Positions 19,160 through 28,879 are shown, counted from the stretch's first letter. The stretch: 64,000 nucleotides of DNA from Orrella marina (GCF_003058465.1 NZ_CP028901.1:124001-188000), one strand, 5' to 3'. A program made the numbers and translations. Notes: generated by a model from the letters alone, not told the origin.

Positions 19160-20716
19160 ATGGCCCGTCTGCGCGTTGAGTCTCTCACTAAAGTCTATCC
19201 TTCGGTTATTGCCAATGAGGATGTGAGTCTGCGAGTGGATGCGGGTGAGATTCACGCCGTGCTCGGCGAGAATGGTGCGGGCAAGTCCACCCTCATGAAG
19301 ATGATCTACGGTGTGACAACGCCCACTCGGGGCAAGATCTTCTGGGAAGACGAAGAGATCCAGATCGCCAGTCCTGCTCAGGCCAGAGCGCTTGGCATCG
19401 GCATGGTGTTTCAGCATTTTTCTTTGTTCGAGACGCTCACTGTTGCCCAGAACACGGCACTTTCTTTGCCAGGGCATTTGTCCTTGTCAGAGGTCTCACG
19501 CCAGATCACAGACGTATCCGAACGCTACGGCCTTGCCGTCAATCCTGACCGGTATGTGCACGACCTGTCGGTCGGAGAGCGCCAGCGGGTCGAGATCATT
19601 CGCTGTCTCCTGCAAAAGCCCCGTCTGCTCATCATGGACGAACCGACGTCGGTTCTCACGCCCGCCGCGGTGGAGCGTCTGTTCGTGACCTTGCGCCAGA
19701 TACGTGATGAAGGGTGCGCGATTCTTTACATCAGTCACAAGCTCGACGAGATCATGACGTTGTGTGACCACGCGACTGTCTTGCGTGGTGGCAAGGTTAC
19801 CGGTGAGTGCATCCCTGCCAATGAAACGCCACAGAGCATGGCCAGAATGATGATCGGCCATGACTTTGATGTGCCGACTCGTCCCAAGTCTTTTGATGCG
19901 CGTCCGTTGCTACACGTCCGGTGTGACCGACTTGAACCGGCCGATCCGTATGGCGTGTCACTGAAGGGAGTCGATCTGGCGATCAAGGGTGGTCAGGTGC
20001 TGGGCATCGCTGGAATCTCCGGCAGTGGTCAGGAAGAGTTGTGCCGCCTGCTTGGCGGCGAAACAGCCGTGTCGCAGGAGCAGATTGTGTTTGATGGCGA
20101 GAAGATCGGCCATCTTGGCCCCAGGGCCAGGCGGGCCAGGGGCATCTGCTACGTGCCTGAGGACCGTCAGTCGACCGCTGCTCTCGGTACGCTGACGCTG
20201 GCTGAGAACGCACTACTGACGGCTGCAGACCGGGTTGGCCTGACCGAATCCGGCATGCTCAAGCGCTCACGCATCCGTGAGTTTGCCAAACAGTGCATTG
20301 AGAAATTCAGGGTCAAGGCGCAAGGGCCTGAAGCCCTTGCCCAGTCGCTATCGGGTGGCAACCTGCAGAAGTTCATCGTGGGTCGCGAAATGTTGCAGAG
20401 TCCGCGCGTGCTGATCTGTGCCCAGCCCACCTGGGGGGTCGATGTGGGCGCGGCGGCCTTTATCCGTCAACAACTGATTGATCTATCCAGAGGAGGGTGT
20501 GCCGTCATCGTCCTGTCTGAAGAGCTCGATGAGTTGTTTGAGGTCAGCGATGAGATCTGTGTGATCGCGGGCGGTGAAATATCACCGGTGCGTACAGTGG
20601 GACAAACCAGTGTGGAAGAGATCGGAACCTGGATGAGTGGGCTGTGGGATCGTGACAGTCGGGACAGTGGTGGCAGCGATCGCAACCGTGAAGAGGTTAA
20701 CCATGCTGTGGCTTGA
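19160..20716 (+). CDS. ABC transporter ATP-binding protein, BMP/nucleoside importer type (two ATPase domains)
   Basis: 518 residues with two fused nucleotide-binding domains, as in sugar- and nucleoside-type importers. The first domain has Walker A GENGAGKST, signature LSVGERQRVEI and Walker B LLIMDEPT. The second has the usual degenerate Walker A GISGSGQEE and signature LSGGNLQKFIVGRE. The ATG at 19160 (MARLRVESL) fits family N-termini; an in-frame extension to 19118 is possible, and no strong ribosome site decides. It energises uptake with the two permeases and the BMP protein encoded next. Its stop overlaps the next start by 14 bases, so translation is probably coupled. Confidence 0.95.
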   Translation: MARLRVESLTKVYPSVIANEDVSLRVDAGEIHAVLGENGAGKSTLMKMIYGVTTPTRGKIFWEDEEIQIASPAQARALGIGMVFQHFSLFETLTVAQNTALSLPGHLSLSEVSRQITDVSERYGLAVNPDRYVHDLSVGERQRVEIIRCLLQKPRLLIMDEPTSVLTPAAVERLFVTLRQIRDEGCAILYISHKLDEIMTLCDHATVLRGGKVTGECIPANETPQSMARMMIGHDFDVPTRPKSFDARPLLHVRCDRLEPADPYGVSLKGVDLAIKGGQVLGIAGISGSGQEELCRLLGGETAVSQEQIVFDGEKIGHLGPRARRARGICYVPEDRQSTAALGTLTLAENALLTAADRVGLTESGMLKRSRIREFAKQCIEKFRVKAQGPEALAQSLSGGNLQKFIVGREMLQSPRVLICAQPTWGVDVGAAAFIRQQLIDLSRGGCAVIVLSEELDELFEVSDEICVIAGGEISPVRTVGQTSVEEIGTWMSGLWDRDSRDSGGSDRNREEVNHAVA

Positions 20717-21818
20717 GCAGCGCCCGGTTCCCAGCGACAAGATGCGCTGGCTGTCGCCGCTGATCGCGGTTGTACTGACCGTACTCACGGGACTGCTGAT
20801 GTTTGCGCTGCTGGGCAAGGACCCCTGGCAGGGTTTTGAGGTGTTCTTTATCAATCCGCTCAAGTCCACTTACGCCATCAGTGAACTGGTGCTCAAGGCG
20901 ACCGCGCTTGCGCTGTGTGCGGCCGGACTGGCAGTGGGGTTTCGCGCCAATGTCTGGAACATTGGCGCAGAAGGCCAGTTCATCGTGGGCGCCATTTGTG
21001 CGACCGTTGTAGCCGTCCATATGGGCAGCCATCCCGGTTTCACGCTCGTCCTGATGGTGGTGGCTGGCCTGGCTGGAGGGGCGGCATGGGCGGCCATCCC
21101 GGCGTTTCTCAAGACGCGTTTCAACGCCAGTGAGATTCTCGTCTCGTTGATGCTGGTCTATGTGGCCGACTTGCTGGCATCCTGGCTGGTGTTTGGTCCA
21201 CTCAAAGATCCGATGGGGCTTAACTTTCCGCAAACAGTCATGTTCGAGTCCGAGGCATTGCTCCCCATTCTGGTGCAGGGTACTCGACTGAATCTGGTGC
21301 TTGGTTTTGTGCTGATTGTCCTCATGGCGACTTACATTCTGATGTACAGAACCCATCTTGGATTCAAGATGCGGGTTGCCGGTGAATCGCCCAAGGCTGC
21401 CCGCTACGCCGGGGTGAGTGCAAAAGCCATGGTCTGGCTTGGGTTGCTCATTGGTGGTGCCTGTGCCGGTCTTGCCGGCATGGCCGAGGTGGCCGGACCC
21501 ATGGGCCAGTTGACTGACAAGATCAGCAATGGATACGGGTTTGCTGCCATCATCGTGGCGTTTGTGGGGCGACTGCATCCGCTAGGGATCGGGCTGGCGG
21601 CCTTGCTGATGGCGCTTTTCTTTATCGGTGGAGAACAGTCCCAGCAGTATCTGGGATTGCCTGGATCGATTTCCATGGTGTTCCAGGGCATGCTGCTTTT
21701 TTACTTGCTGGCATCGGATGTGCTCATCCGGTTTCGCATTCGCTGGGGACGGGAAGGTCAATCTCCAGCACCTCCTGCCGCCAGCGCCCGGGTTCCTGAA
21801 GATGGAGCGACCACGTGA
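20703..21818 (+). CDS. ABC transporter permease (BMP/nucleoside importer), subunit 1
   Basis: 371 residues from the ATG at 20703, preceded by AGAGG and lying inside the end of the ATPase gene. About nine hydrophobic segments. The BPD_transp_2 signatures NVWNIGAEGQFIVGAI and GFKMRVAGESPKAARYAGVS are present; the latter includes the cytoplasmic coupling region. The gene ends ACGTGA, overlapping the GTG of the second permease by four bases. Together the two permeases form the membrane channel. Confidence 0.95.
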   Translation: MLWLEQRPVPSDKMRWLSPLIAVVLTVLTGLLMFALLGKDPWQGFEVFFINPLKSTYAISELVLKATALALCAAGLAVGFRANVWNIGAEGQFIVGAICATVVAVHMGSHPGFTLVLMVVAGLAGGAAWAAIPAFLKTRFNASEILVSLMLVYVADLLASWLVFGPLKDPMGLNFPQTVMFESEALLPILVQGTRLNLVLGFVLIVLMATYILMYRTHLGFKMRVAGESPKAARYAGVSAKAMVWLGLLIGGACAGLAGMAEVAGPMGQLTDKISNGYGFAAIIVAFVGRLHPLGIGLAALLMALFFIGGEQSQQYLGLPGSISMVFQGMLLFYLLASDVLIRFRIRWGREGQSPAPPAASARVPEDGATT

Positions 21819-22750
21819 GTATCAACCTGTTCGAGTCCATCCTGTTTGCGACGATTGTGGCGGGGACGCCGTTGTTGCTGGTTGCCCTGGGTGAACTGGT
21901 GACCGAGAAGTCAGGCATGCTGAACCTGGGTGCAGAAGGGTTGATGTCGGTGGGCGCTGTGTCGGCATTTGCGATTGCACTGACCATGGATTCAACGGTG
22001 GCCGGACTCGTCGCCGGCATGGTGGCAGGGATCTTGCTTAGTCTTGTCTATGGCTTCATCACCATTCATTTGATGGCCAACCAGGTAGCAACAGGTCTGG
22101 CGGTGGCCATCTTCGGAGTGGGGCTGTCTGCGTTTCTGGGCAAGCCGTTTGAAGCCAAGGTGCTGGAGGCCGTACCCAGGACCGTGGTGCCTTATCTGTC
22201 GGATCTGCCTTTGATCGGACGGGCGTTGTTTGCCCAGCAATGGATGGTGTATGTTAGCTGGGTGCTGCTCGCACTGATCATCTGGTTTCTTGCGCGAACA
22301 CGGGCCGGACTGGCTTTGAAGGCGGTTGGAGAGTCTCCTGTGTCCGCGCATGCGATTGGCCTGCCTGTGATCAGAATCCGGTACTTTGCCGTCATGTTTG
22401 GCGGGGCGATGGCCGGGCTTGGCGGCGGGTTCATATCTGTATTTCATACACCGATGTGGACTGAAGGGATGATTGCTGGCAAAGGCTGGATTGCACTGGC
22501 ATTGGTGGTGTTTGCCACCTGGCGTCCGTCCAGAGTGCTCCTGGGCGCGTATTTGTTTGGGGGCGTGATGATTTCGCAACTGTTCTTTCAGTCGTCTGAG
22601 GTGCAAATCGAGATTCCCTCCCAGTTTCTGTCGGCCTTGCCGTATCTGGCGACCATTCTGGTCCTGGTGCTGATCTCCAGTAACGTCAAAATGATTCGCA
22701 TGAATTCACCCGCCTCTCTAGGTAAACCGTTCTTGAAGGAAAACGCATAA
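21815..22750 (+). CDS. ABC transporter permease (BMP/nucleoside importer), subunit 2
   Basis: 311 residues from GTG 21815, overlapping the previous stop (GTGA). Hydrophobic throughout, with the family signatures KSGMLNLGAEGLMSVGAV near residue 32 and GLALKAVGESPVSAHAIGL in the cytoplasmic coupling loop. The TAA stop shares a base with the ATG of the substrate-binding protein gene (TAATG), so all four genes are translationally linked. Confidence 0.95.
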   Translation: MSINLFESILFATIVAGTPLLLVALGELVTEKSGMLNLGAEGLMSVGAVSAFAIALTMDSTVAGLVAGMVAGILLSLVYGFITIHLMANQVATGLAVAIFGVGLSAFLGKPFEAKVLEAVPRTVVPYLSDLPLIGRALFAQQWMVYVSWVLLALIIWFLARTRAGLALKAVGESPVSAHAIGLPVIRIRYFAVMFGGAMAGLGGGFISVFHTPMWTEGMIAGKGWIALALVVFATWRPSRVLLGAYLFGGVMISQLFFQSSEVQIEIPSQFLSALPYLATILVLVLISSNVKMIRMNSPASLGKPFLKENA

Positions 22751-23835
22751 TGAAACGACGCATGATCTTGAAGGCAGGCCTTGCCGCTGCCGCAACTTCC
22801 ATGATGCTGCAGGCGCCCATGGCGCTGGCTGACGATCCAGCCAAGATCGGCTTTGTCTACGTAAGCCCGATCGGTGATGCCGGCTGGACCTACCAGCATG
22901 ACCTTGGCCGTCTGGAAATGATCGACAATCTGGGTGACAAGGTCACCACTACGTTCGTGGAGAGCGTGCCGGAAGGTGCGGATGCCGAGCGTGTGATCCG
23001 TGAAATGGCGGCAAGTGGTCATGATCTGATTTTTGCCACCAGCTTTGGATACATGAACTACGTGGAGCGTGTGGCCAAACAATTCCCCAACGTGCGTTTC
23101 ATGCACGCCACGGGCTACAAGGGCGGTCCAAATTTTCTGAACTACAACGCCCGCTTTTACGAAGGCCGTTACCTGACCGGGATCATCGCGGGTGAGATGA
23201 CCAAGTCGGACATCCTGGGCTACGTCGCAGCCTTCCCGATTCCTGAGGTTCTGCAGGGTATCAATGCCTTCACACTGGGTGCCCAGAGCGTTAATCCTGA
23301 CATTCAGGTTCGTGTGATCTGGGTCAATAGCTGGTATGACCCGGGCAAGGAGCGTGAGGCTGCCCAGGCACTGATCGCCCAGGGTGCTGATGTGATCACC
23401 CATCACACTGACTCGACCGCTGTGGTGCAGGCTGCCCAGGATCAGGGCGCTTATGCAGTGGCCTATCATTCCGACATGTCCAAGTACGGCAAGGATGCTC
23501 ACCTGACGGCTACCACCCATCACTGGGGGCCGTACTACACCGAGATCGCCGAGCGTATGCTGGAAAAAGAGGGGATGGGTGAGTCGATCTGGGGTGGTTT
23601 TAAAGAGGGTTTTGTGGAGCTGGCTCCCATCAACCCGGTAGTACCCCAGGCGGTTCAGGACAAGGTTGCTGAGGTGACCGAACAGATCCGTGAGGGCGAG
23701 TTCCATCCCTTCACCGGCCCGATCATTGGTCAGGATGGCAAGGAAGTTCTGGCTGCCGGTCAGACCATGACCGATGAGCAACTCGGCAAGATGAACTTCT
23801 ACGTCAAGGGCGTGAATTCGAAGTTGCCGAAGTGA
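22750..23835 (+). CDS. BMP family ABC transporter substrate-binding protein
   Basis: 361 residues with an N-terminal signal sequence (MKRRM, hydrophobic stretch, MALA-DD). It is soluble or periplasmic, since there is no lipobox. The BMP (basic membrane protein, PnrA-like) fold is indicated by KIGFVYVSPIGDAGWTYQHD, FATSFGYMNYVERVAKQFP and ARFYEGRYLTGIIAGEM. Members bind purine nucleosides or related compounds, so nucleoside or base uptake is the likely job of this operon; the ligand is inferred. AAGGA lies upstream of the ATG, and a strong hairpin follows the gene. Confidence 0.95.
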   Translation: MKRRMILKAGLAAAATSMMLQAPMALADDPAKIGFVYVSPIGDAGWTYQHDLGRLEMIDNLGDKVTTTFVESVPEGADAERVIREMAASGHDLIFATSFGYMNYVERVAKQFPNVRFMHATGYKGGPNFLNYNARFYEGRYLTGIIAGEMTKSDILGYVAAFPIPEVLQGINAFTLGAQSVNPDIQVRVIWVNSWYDPGKEREAAQALIAQGADVITHHTDSTAVVQAAQDQGAYAVAYHSDMSKYGKDAHLTATTHHWGPYYTEIAERMLEKEGMGESIWGGFKEGFVELAPINPVVPQAVQDKVAEVTEQIREGEFHPFTGPIIGQDGKEVLAAGQTMTDEQLGKMNFYVKGVNSKLPK

Positions 23836-23952
23836 TGTCTGACGAACCATGAGTGTGCGAACGTAACGCAACGTACAAGAACGTACAGGTTCGTCAGCAA
23901 GTGCCCTCCCAGAGGGCAGCCAGGTCAGGCGAGATGTCTGGCCGGTTAGTGA

Positions 23953-23996
23953 CAAATGCACAAGGCCGATTTCCCGTGATCGGCCTTGTGCATTTG
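23953..23996 (+). terminator. Strong hairpin terminating the BMP ABC operon
   Basis: Perfect 18-bp arms (caaatgcacaaggccgat and its complement) with an 8-base loop ttcccgtg, 118 bases after the last stop. Only a loose T-rich stretch (gttcttct) follows. Confidence 0.75.
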
Positions 23997-24040
23997 GTGC
24001 CTGTTCTTCTAGGTGCTTGTCTTATGTGTGAGGACTATGC

Positions 24041-24050
24041 GGGGGGGGGG
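24041..24050. repeat. Homopolymer of ten G
   Basis: An uninterrupted G10 tract in non-coding DNA. Tracts of this length are prone to slippage and to sequencing error. Confidence 0.9.
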
Positions 24051-24428
24051 AAGGTCGTACAGGGCAAGTCCAACATTGGTCTCTTGCTTTGCAGGAGTAA
24101 CAACAGCGTGGTGGTTGAAGGCGCATTGCGCGACAAGGTCCAGCCCATCGCTTGATTCCGGATCCGTTTCCGACAATGTAGACGGCAGCGACACGGAGAA
24201 ATTCCTGCCGTGATAGATATTGCGCTGTTGTGGGCCGATCGGATATGACGTTCAGCGTAAGTCATGGCTGAGTCGAAGATGTTCACTTTCGCCGCAAAGA
24301 GGTCCATCATGCTAGGTTCTCGTCTGTAGACGTGGACGGAGTGTTTTGCTGGCGGCGCTCAGCAGCGGCAAGGTAACTGGTCCATGTTAACGACACTATC
24401 CAGAACCGGAAAGGACGAGACACAGGAC

Positions 24429-24908
24429 ATGCCAACATCCCACCCCATTCATGCACTTTGCGAGCAGCGTTACTTCGAAGACTTTGTTGTTGGAGAGGTC
24501 TTTAATAACCCATCACGCACCATGACCGATGCCATCTTTGCTGCATTTCAGTTGGCCAGTGGTGACAACCATCCGATTCATTACGATGTCGAGTTCTGCC
24601 GGGCTCACGGCATGCCGCACATGCTTGCACACGGGTTTCAGGTGGTGATTCAGACTGCCGCAGGTGCCGGGCTGTTTCCACACATGGTGGAAGAGTCCTT
24701 GAAGGCGTTCCTGGAGCAAAGCAGCAAGTTCCTGAACCCCGTGTATGTGGGTGACACCCTGTACAGCAGTCTTCAGGTATCCGAGCTGATTCCGGGACGT
24801 ACAACCGGTGTGCTGGTGATGAAAACGACCGTGCGTAACCAGCGTGACGAAGTGGTGCTTGAGGGTGAACATCGCTATCTCCTGAGAAAGCGAAACCCGA
24901 CACAGTGA
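24429..24908 (+). CDS. MaoC family (hot-dog fold) dehydratase
   Basis: 159 residues from ATG 24429; an in-frame ATG at 24384 would add 15. The MaoC-like hydratase signature is clear: YFEDFVVGEVF at the start, then FAAFQLASGDNHPIHYDVEFCRAHGMP, where Asp and His of SGDNHPIH are the expected catalytic pair. These enzymes hydrate 2-enoyl-CoA esters or dehydrate 3-hydroxyacyl-CoA. The CaiB/BaiF CoA-transferase gene 176 bp downstream on the same strand suggests the pair activates and processes an organic acid as its CoA ester. Confidence 0.92.
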   Translation: MPTSHPIHALCEQRYFEDFVVGEVFNNPSRTMTDAIFAAFQLASGDNHPIHYDVEFCRAHGMPHMLAHGFQVVIQTAAGAGLFPHMVEESLKAFLEQSSKFLNPVYVGDTLYSSLQVSELIPGRTTGVLVMKTTVRNQRDEVVLEGEHRYLLRKRNPTQ

Positions 24909-25084
24909 GGGTCGGGACTGGCAAAGTAGCCGAGAGGACTGCCGGGTAGTCTGGTCGAGGGATTCAGGCTGAGGTTTGGCGGAGGTTTGTCGAATGTCAC
25001 CAGAGGTGTCAGGCACAGGCAGTGAGTCGTATCAAAACAAGCTGACCCGCAGAAGTGCGGGTGCAGGCAAGGGGAGACAAAAAG

Positions 25085-26293
25085 ATGTTCAAGCCATTGA
25101 AAGGCATTCGGGTCATTGATCTGAGCAAGGTGCTCGCTGGGCCGCTATGTGCTCAATCTCTCGGTGACATGGGGGCCGATGTCATCAAGGTGGAGCCGCC
25201 GGGTGTCGGGGATGATACCCGCGCCTGGTTGCCCAAGAAGAATGGCGAATCAGCTACGTTCATGTCAGTCAATCACAACAAGCGCAGCCTGGCGCTGGAT
25301 CTGAAGTCGGAAGCTGGCCAGAAAGTCCTGCACAAGCTGGTAGCCGATGCGGATGTGGTGATTCAGGGGTTTGGTGCCGGGACCGCCGAGCGACTCAAGG
25401 TCGACGCCAAGACGTTGCAGGCGCTCAATCCGAGGCTGGTGTATTGCGAAATCTCCGGCTATGGAAGGGACGGCCCATTGGGCAAGGAGCCTGGCTACGA
25501 TGTGATGCTGCAGGCCTTTGGCGGTTTGATCAGCACCATCGGACAACCTGATGGCGAGTATGCACGAGTGAGCTTCTCACCTGTGGATCTGGGCACTGGC
25601 ATGCATGCGACATCCGGTATTCTGGGTGCTTTGTTGCATCAGCAGCGAACCGGAGAGGGCGCTTACGTTGAAGTCTCGCTTCTGGACACGGCCGTTGGAT
25701 TCATGGTCTATATGGCCCACAACCACTGGGCCAGTGACAAGGTGCCCAAGCCCATGGGAACTGCCCATCCCTCTCTGTGCCCCTACAAGATGTTCAAGAC
25801 CGCAGATGGTCATGTCATGCTGGGAGTCGCCAACGATCGCGCATGGCGACGCTTCTGCGAAGTCGCCGGTATGCAGGCGCATGTTGATGACCCCAGGTTT
25901 GTCACTAATGCTGACCGCGTCACCAACTTTGAACAGACCAATGAACTGGTTGCGACCTACATGGTCAATGACACCTCGGAGAACTGGATCCGCAAGTTGC
26001 GTGACGCAGGCGTGCCAATCGCACCCATTCACACGCTGGATCAGGCGCTGTCAAACGAGCAGGTGCTTGCCAGACAAATTGTGACAAGCCATCCCCATCC
26101 CACTGTGGGAGACCTCAAGCACGTGAGCTATCCGGTGACTTTCAATCATGATCAGAGAGGACCTGTCAGCGTGCCCCCGTTACTGGGTGAACACTCGGTT
26201 CAAGTGCTGGCGCAGGCGGGATTCAGCGAAGAACAGATCAATACACTGATTGAGCAGGGAGTCGTTCAACACGTGGGGGACAGGACGGCCTGA
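25085..26293 (+). CDS. CaiB/BaiF family (class III) CoA-transferase
   Basis: 402 residues from the ATG at 25085, with GGGGAGA 6 bases upstream; ten further codons are open. The class III signatures are present: GIRVIDLSKVLAGPLCAQSLGDMGADVIKVEPP at the N-terminus, YCEISGYGRDGP around residue 120, and SPVDLGTGMHATSGILGAL, which carries the Asp expected to form the acyl-anhydride intermediate. It moves CoA between carboxylic acids in the cytoplasm. The neighbouring MaoC gene fits a shared pathway. The stop codon is the first of three in-frame TGAs created by a 15-bp tandem repeat. Confidence 0.94.
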   Translation: MFKPLKGIRVIDLSKVLAGPLCAQSLGDMGADVIKVEPPGVGDDTRAWLPKKNGESATFMSVNHNKRSLALDLKSEAGQKVLHKLVADADVVIQGFGAGTAERLKVDAKTLQALNPRLVYCEISGYGRDGPLGKEPGYDVMLQAFGGLISTIGQPDGEYARVSFSPVDLGTGMHATSGILGALLHQQRTGEGAYVEVSLLDTAVGFMVYMAHNHWASDKVPKPMGTAHPSLCPYKMFKTADGHVMLGVANDRAWRRFCEVAGMQAHVDDPRFVTNADRVTNFEQTNELVATYMVNDTSENWIRKLRDAGVPIAPIHTLDQALSNEQVLARQIVTSHPHPTVGDLKHVSYPVTFNHDQRGPVSVPPLLGEHSVQVLAQAGFSEEQINTLIEQGVVQHVGDRTA

Positions 26294-26333
26294 GTGATCT
26301 CGACCTGAGTGATCTCGACCTGAGTGATCTTGA
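26289..26333. repeat. 15-bp tandem repeat, 3 copies, spanning the CoA-transferase stop
   Basis: Copies of cctgagtgatctcga (third copy cctgagtgatcttga). The period is a multiple of three, so each copy repeats an in-frame TGA. Confidence 0.88.
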
Positions 26334-26391
26334 CCGCGCCCCGTCGACCTGGTGTCGGTGGTTTTGATGGCATGGTTGCCTGTCAGACAGG

Positions 26392-26420
26392 GCAGGGGGC
26401 CGTTTCAAGGGGCTCCCTGC
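26392..26420. terminator. Hairpin between convergent CoA-transferase and cyclase genes
   Basis: Arms gcagggggcc / ggctccctgc match at nine of ten positions, with a 9-base loop. It could serve both strands. Confidence 0.45.
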
Positions 26421-26519
26421 AGACAGTCACCCAGGTCACCCGATAGCCAGACGGCTGGGTAGTCAGGTGATCGGCGATCTCCCACAGGCCAGATGCGTCG
26501 CGACGGGTGAGTGGCCGAC

Positions 26520-27884
26520 TCAGTCTGCCACACAGACCTGGTTACGCCCCTGACTCTTGGCTTTGTACAGCGCCCGGTCAACTTTGCGCAGCAGATACTG
26601 GTAGTCAGGATGGCCGTTGTAGCTGGTGAGCCCGATACTGACAGTGGCACGAATGCTTTGCTGATTTGGAAGCGTGAAGAGATTATGCTCGATTGACTCT
26701 CGCAGGCGCTCAGAGAGTTTTTCTGCCTGAGCGGGTGAGACGTCGACCATCACCACCAGGAACTCCTCGCCACCCATGCGAAACACAAAGTCTCCGCCAC
26801 GACTGCGTGCCAGAATGAGGCTTGCAATATCCACCAGCACACTGTCGCCCGCTTCGTGCCCATACTTGTCATTGATTGCCTTGAAGTGATCAATGTCGAT
26901 GGATGCCAGCGTGAATGATTTCTGGTGCTGTCTCGAAAACTCGATCTCACGCGTCAGGATCGATGGCAGGAACCGGCGGTTCAGCAGACCCGTCATCACA
27001 TCCTTGCCTGATTCGACTTCCAGGCTCTTGGCAAAGAGTGTGTTCATCTGGGCAAGGATGTTGTCTGCGAGCCCTTTGGTTCGATGAATCAGTTCATAAC
27101 GCTTTACGTTGCCCAGCTCAGGCTCGCACAGCGATGTCAGACATTCTTCGTCGATCTGGGTCATCGCGTTTGATATCAGATCGACCTCACCCGCGCCTTG
27201 AAAGGCGTACATGCCCTTGTGGCGAAACCAGAGTCCGAACTCTGATTCACGGATCCGGGGCAGGCGGCTGCGGTCACTGGCCACGGCCGCTTCAAACATG
27301 AAACGGCTCTGCCAGTCGAGCACCCCGGCACGCTGTCGCTCTCTCTCGGTTGCCAGGTTTTCTGTGAGCGAGAACAGGCGGTAGGCCTCGCTGCTGCGCG
27401 TCTTCTGGTCAATCGAGGTGGCGTAGGCTTCGCTCATGGCCTCCATGGAAAGATCCATCAGTCGACCAAACAACTGTATGCATTGAAGGCGTTTTTCCAG
27501 TGGTTCGTCGTACAGCATTGACTTTTGCTCAAACTCGCGCTTGAGCAGGCGTGCGCCTTTGAGCACAATGCTGACCGGTACGCCGGTCCTGGCATGCACC
27601 TCTCCCACTTTGGACTGGCGTGCGTAAATCGTCCCGATGCTTGCCCGGGAGTCAGGGGCGGACATCTGCTTGATCCAGTCCTGCAAGGAATCGTGAAGCC
27701 GACTCTTGACCTGCTGGTGATTCAGGAAATGCTGTGCCTGCGAGTCGGCCATCAAGGTCGTATAGAAAGTCGTCGCAAAATCCTGAGCGTATTGCTGGGC
27801 AATCCCGGACATGTGTTCGACACGTTCCTGATCGAATGAATCCAGAATATCTCGCCAGTCTCGCTCAAATGTCTGAGAGGGCAT
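26520..27884 (-). CDS. dosC: Globin-coupled diguanylate cyclase (DosC-like)
   Basis: 454 residues, close to E. coli DosC (about 460). Residues 1-160 match a globin-coupled sensor: Tyr41 in ATTFYTTLM is the likely distal residue and His97 in VGEVHARTGVPV the haem-ligating proximal His. A helical middle domain (about 170-300) links to a GGDEF domain with MTGLLNRRF, the active-site GGEEF at 371-375 and an intact inhibitory RxxD (Arg362-Asp365). It should make cyclic-di-GMP in the cytoplasm in response to oxygen or another haem ligand. The gene is divergent from a haem-type TonB receptor, which may be meaningful. The partner phosphodiesterase DosP is not adjacent. Confidence 0.92.
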   Translation of the reverse strand: MPSQTFERDWRDILDSFDQERVEHMSGIAQQYAQDFATTFYTTLMADSQAQHFLNHQQVKSRLHDSLQDWIKQMSAPDSRASIGTIYARQSKVGEVHARTGVPVSIVLKGARLLKREFEQKSMLYDEPLEKRLQCIQLFGRLMDLSMEAMSEAYATSIDQKTRSSEAYRLFSLTENLATERERQRAGVLDWQSRFMFEAAVASDRSRLPRIRESEFGLWFRHKGMYAFQGAGEVDLISNAMTQIDEECLTSLCEPELGNVKRYELIHRTKGLADNILAQMNTLFAKSLEVESGKDVMTGLLNRRFLPSILTREIEFSRQHQKSFTLASIDIDHFKAINDKYGHEAGDSVLVDIASLILARSRGGDFVFRMGGEEFLVVMVDVSPAQAEKLSERLRESIEHNLFTLPNQQSIRATVSIGLTSYNGHPDYQYLLRKVDRALYKAKSQGRNQVCVAD

Positions 27885-28455
27885 GTCAGCTGATTTGAAA
27901 AGGAGGAAATGGGTAAATGGGGAAAAGGCTAACCTGCAAGCTTAACAGGTTGCACTGCATTGCAGTGCAACATCAGTGGATACTTGTTTTTAGTCAGGAT
28001 TTTTTTATCTGAGTGGAAGTTTCAATATATCAAATTGGTCGTGTGATGCACACTTGCCCGCGCATTCCCCTTCCTGGTCTGACTGGTTCGCGTGCGAACT
28101 GTCAGGCGAAGCCGACCGGACAGGAGGAGGTCATGCGGGAAGTTTGATTTTTGTCCTGGCTTTTGCGCGGGCTTTGCGGGCGTGCCCTGCGCTCTCTTGG
28201 GTATCGACATCGGCACGTACGGTCTCCAGGGTTGGACTGCCGACGCTGCCGAGAAAGTAGACCCGATGCCAAAACAGGGAGCGTTCATAAGCATGGGAAA
28301 TCGAAATATCTCAATTTCATCCCATAAAAAGGAATGTTTTGCTTTCTTCCTTAAAAATAAGTAATATTTAGTATTGATGTTGTTAAAACATATCCGCCTG
28401 TGAGTGATCGCAGACTCACTCCTTGGTGCGTCGGTGAGTGAGTTGACGAATGTTA

Positions 28456-28480
28456 TGCGACTGGCATGAGGTCAGTCGCA
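28456..28480 (+). other. Hairpin upstream of the TonB receptor
   Basis: Perfect arms tgcgactg / cagtcgca with a 9-base loop, followed 30 bases later by a T6 run. Possible leader or terminator structure. Confidence 0.45.
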
Positions 28481-28531
28481 TTGACTTAGCCACTGAGCCA
28501 TTTTTTATGGTCGCTTCAATCAAGTTCCTTT

Positions 28532-28573
28532 CTTTCAGCCACTCTCTTTCAGCCACTCTCTTTCAGCCACTCT
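28532..28573. repeat. 14-bp tandem repeat, 3 copies
   Basis: Three perfect copies of ctttcagccactct, followed by a degenerate fourth (catttagtcactcc). Confidence 0.88.
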
Positions 28574-28847
28574 CATTTAGTCACTCCCAGTCATGCATGC
28601 TCGGCTATTCGTAGCCTCTCGCTCATCTATCTCTCGTGATGGCATTCCACCACTCGCCACCACCCCGATTCGTAGTCTTCAACCCAGTCAGATGCCTTGT
28701 CGTGATTACCAACCAAAACCTCTCACCTGTTCATCTGTTCTACGTTGCGATTGATTGCAAGTCCGTGAAGACCAGTTTTCTAGCAGCGAGTTTCTGAGTC
28801 GCACCGTGTTCACCGCTGATGCTCCCTCGGCCGCTGCTGTCGTCTTG

Positions 28848-28879
28848 CTGCGAGCAGGCGCATCGCCATCTGCTCGCAG
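28848..28879 (+). other. Strong hairpin in the putative receptor leader
   Basis: Perfect 10-bp arms ctgcgagcag / ctgctcgcag with a 12-base loop that itself can pair (gcg-cat-cgc). It lies about 260 bp before the receptor start. A regulatory role is speculative. Confidence 0.5.

Larger units (their letters stand above)
23836..24428. other. Intergenic region with terminator and poly-G tract
   Basis: About 590 bp holding the ABC operon terminator (23953-23996) and a run of ten G (24041-24050). No gene was recognised, although one frame is open across much of it. Confidence 0.55.

Noticed and set aside
28290..28400. Fur box upstream of the TonB receptor
   Set aside because: The AT-rich stretch has only loose similarity to the 19-bp consensus and lies over 700 bp from the start.
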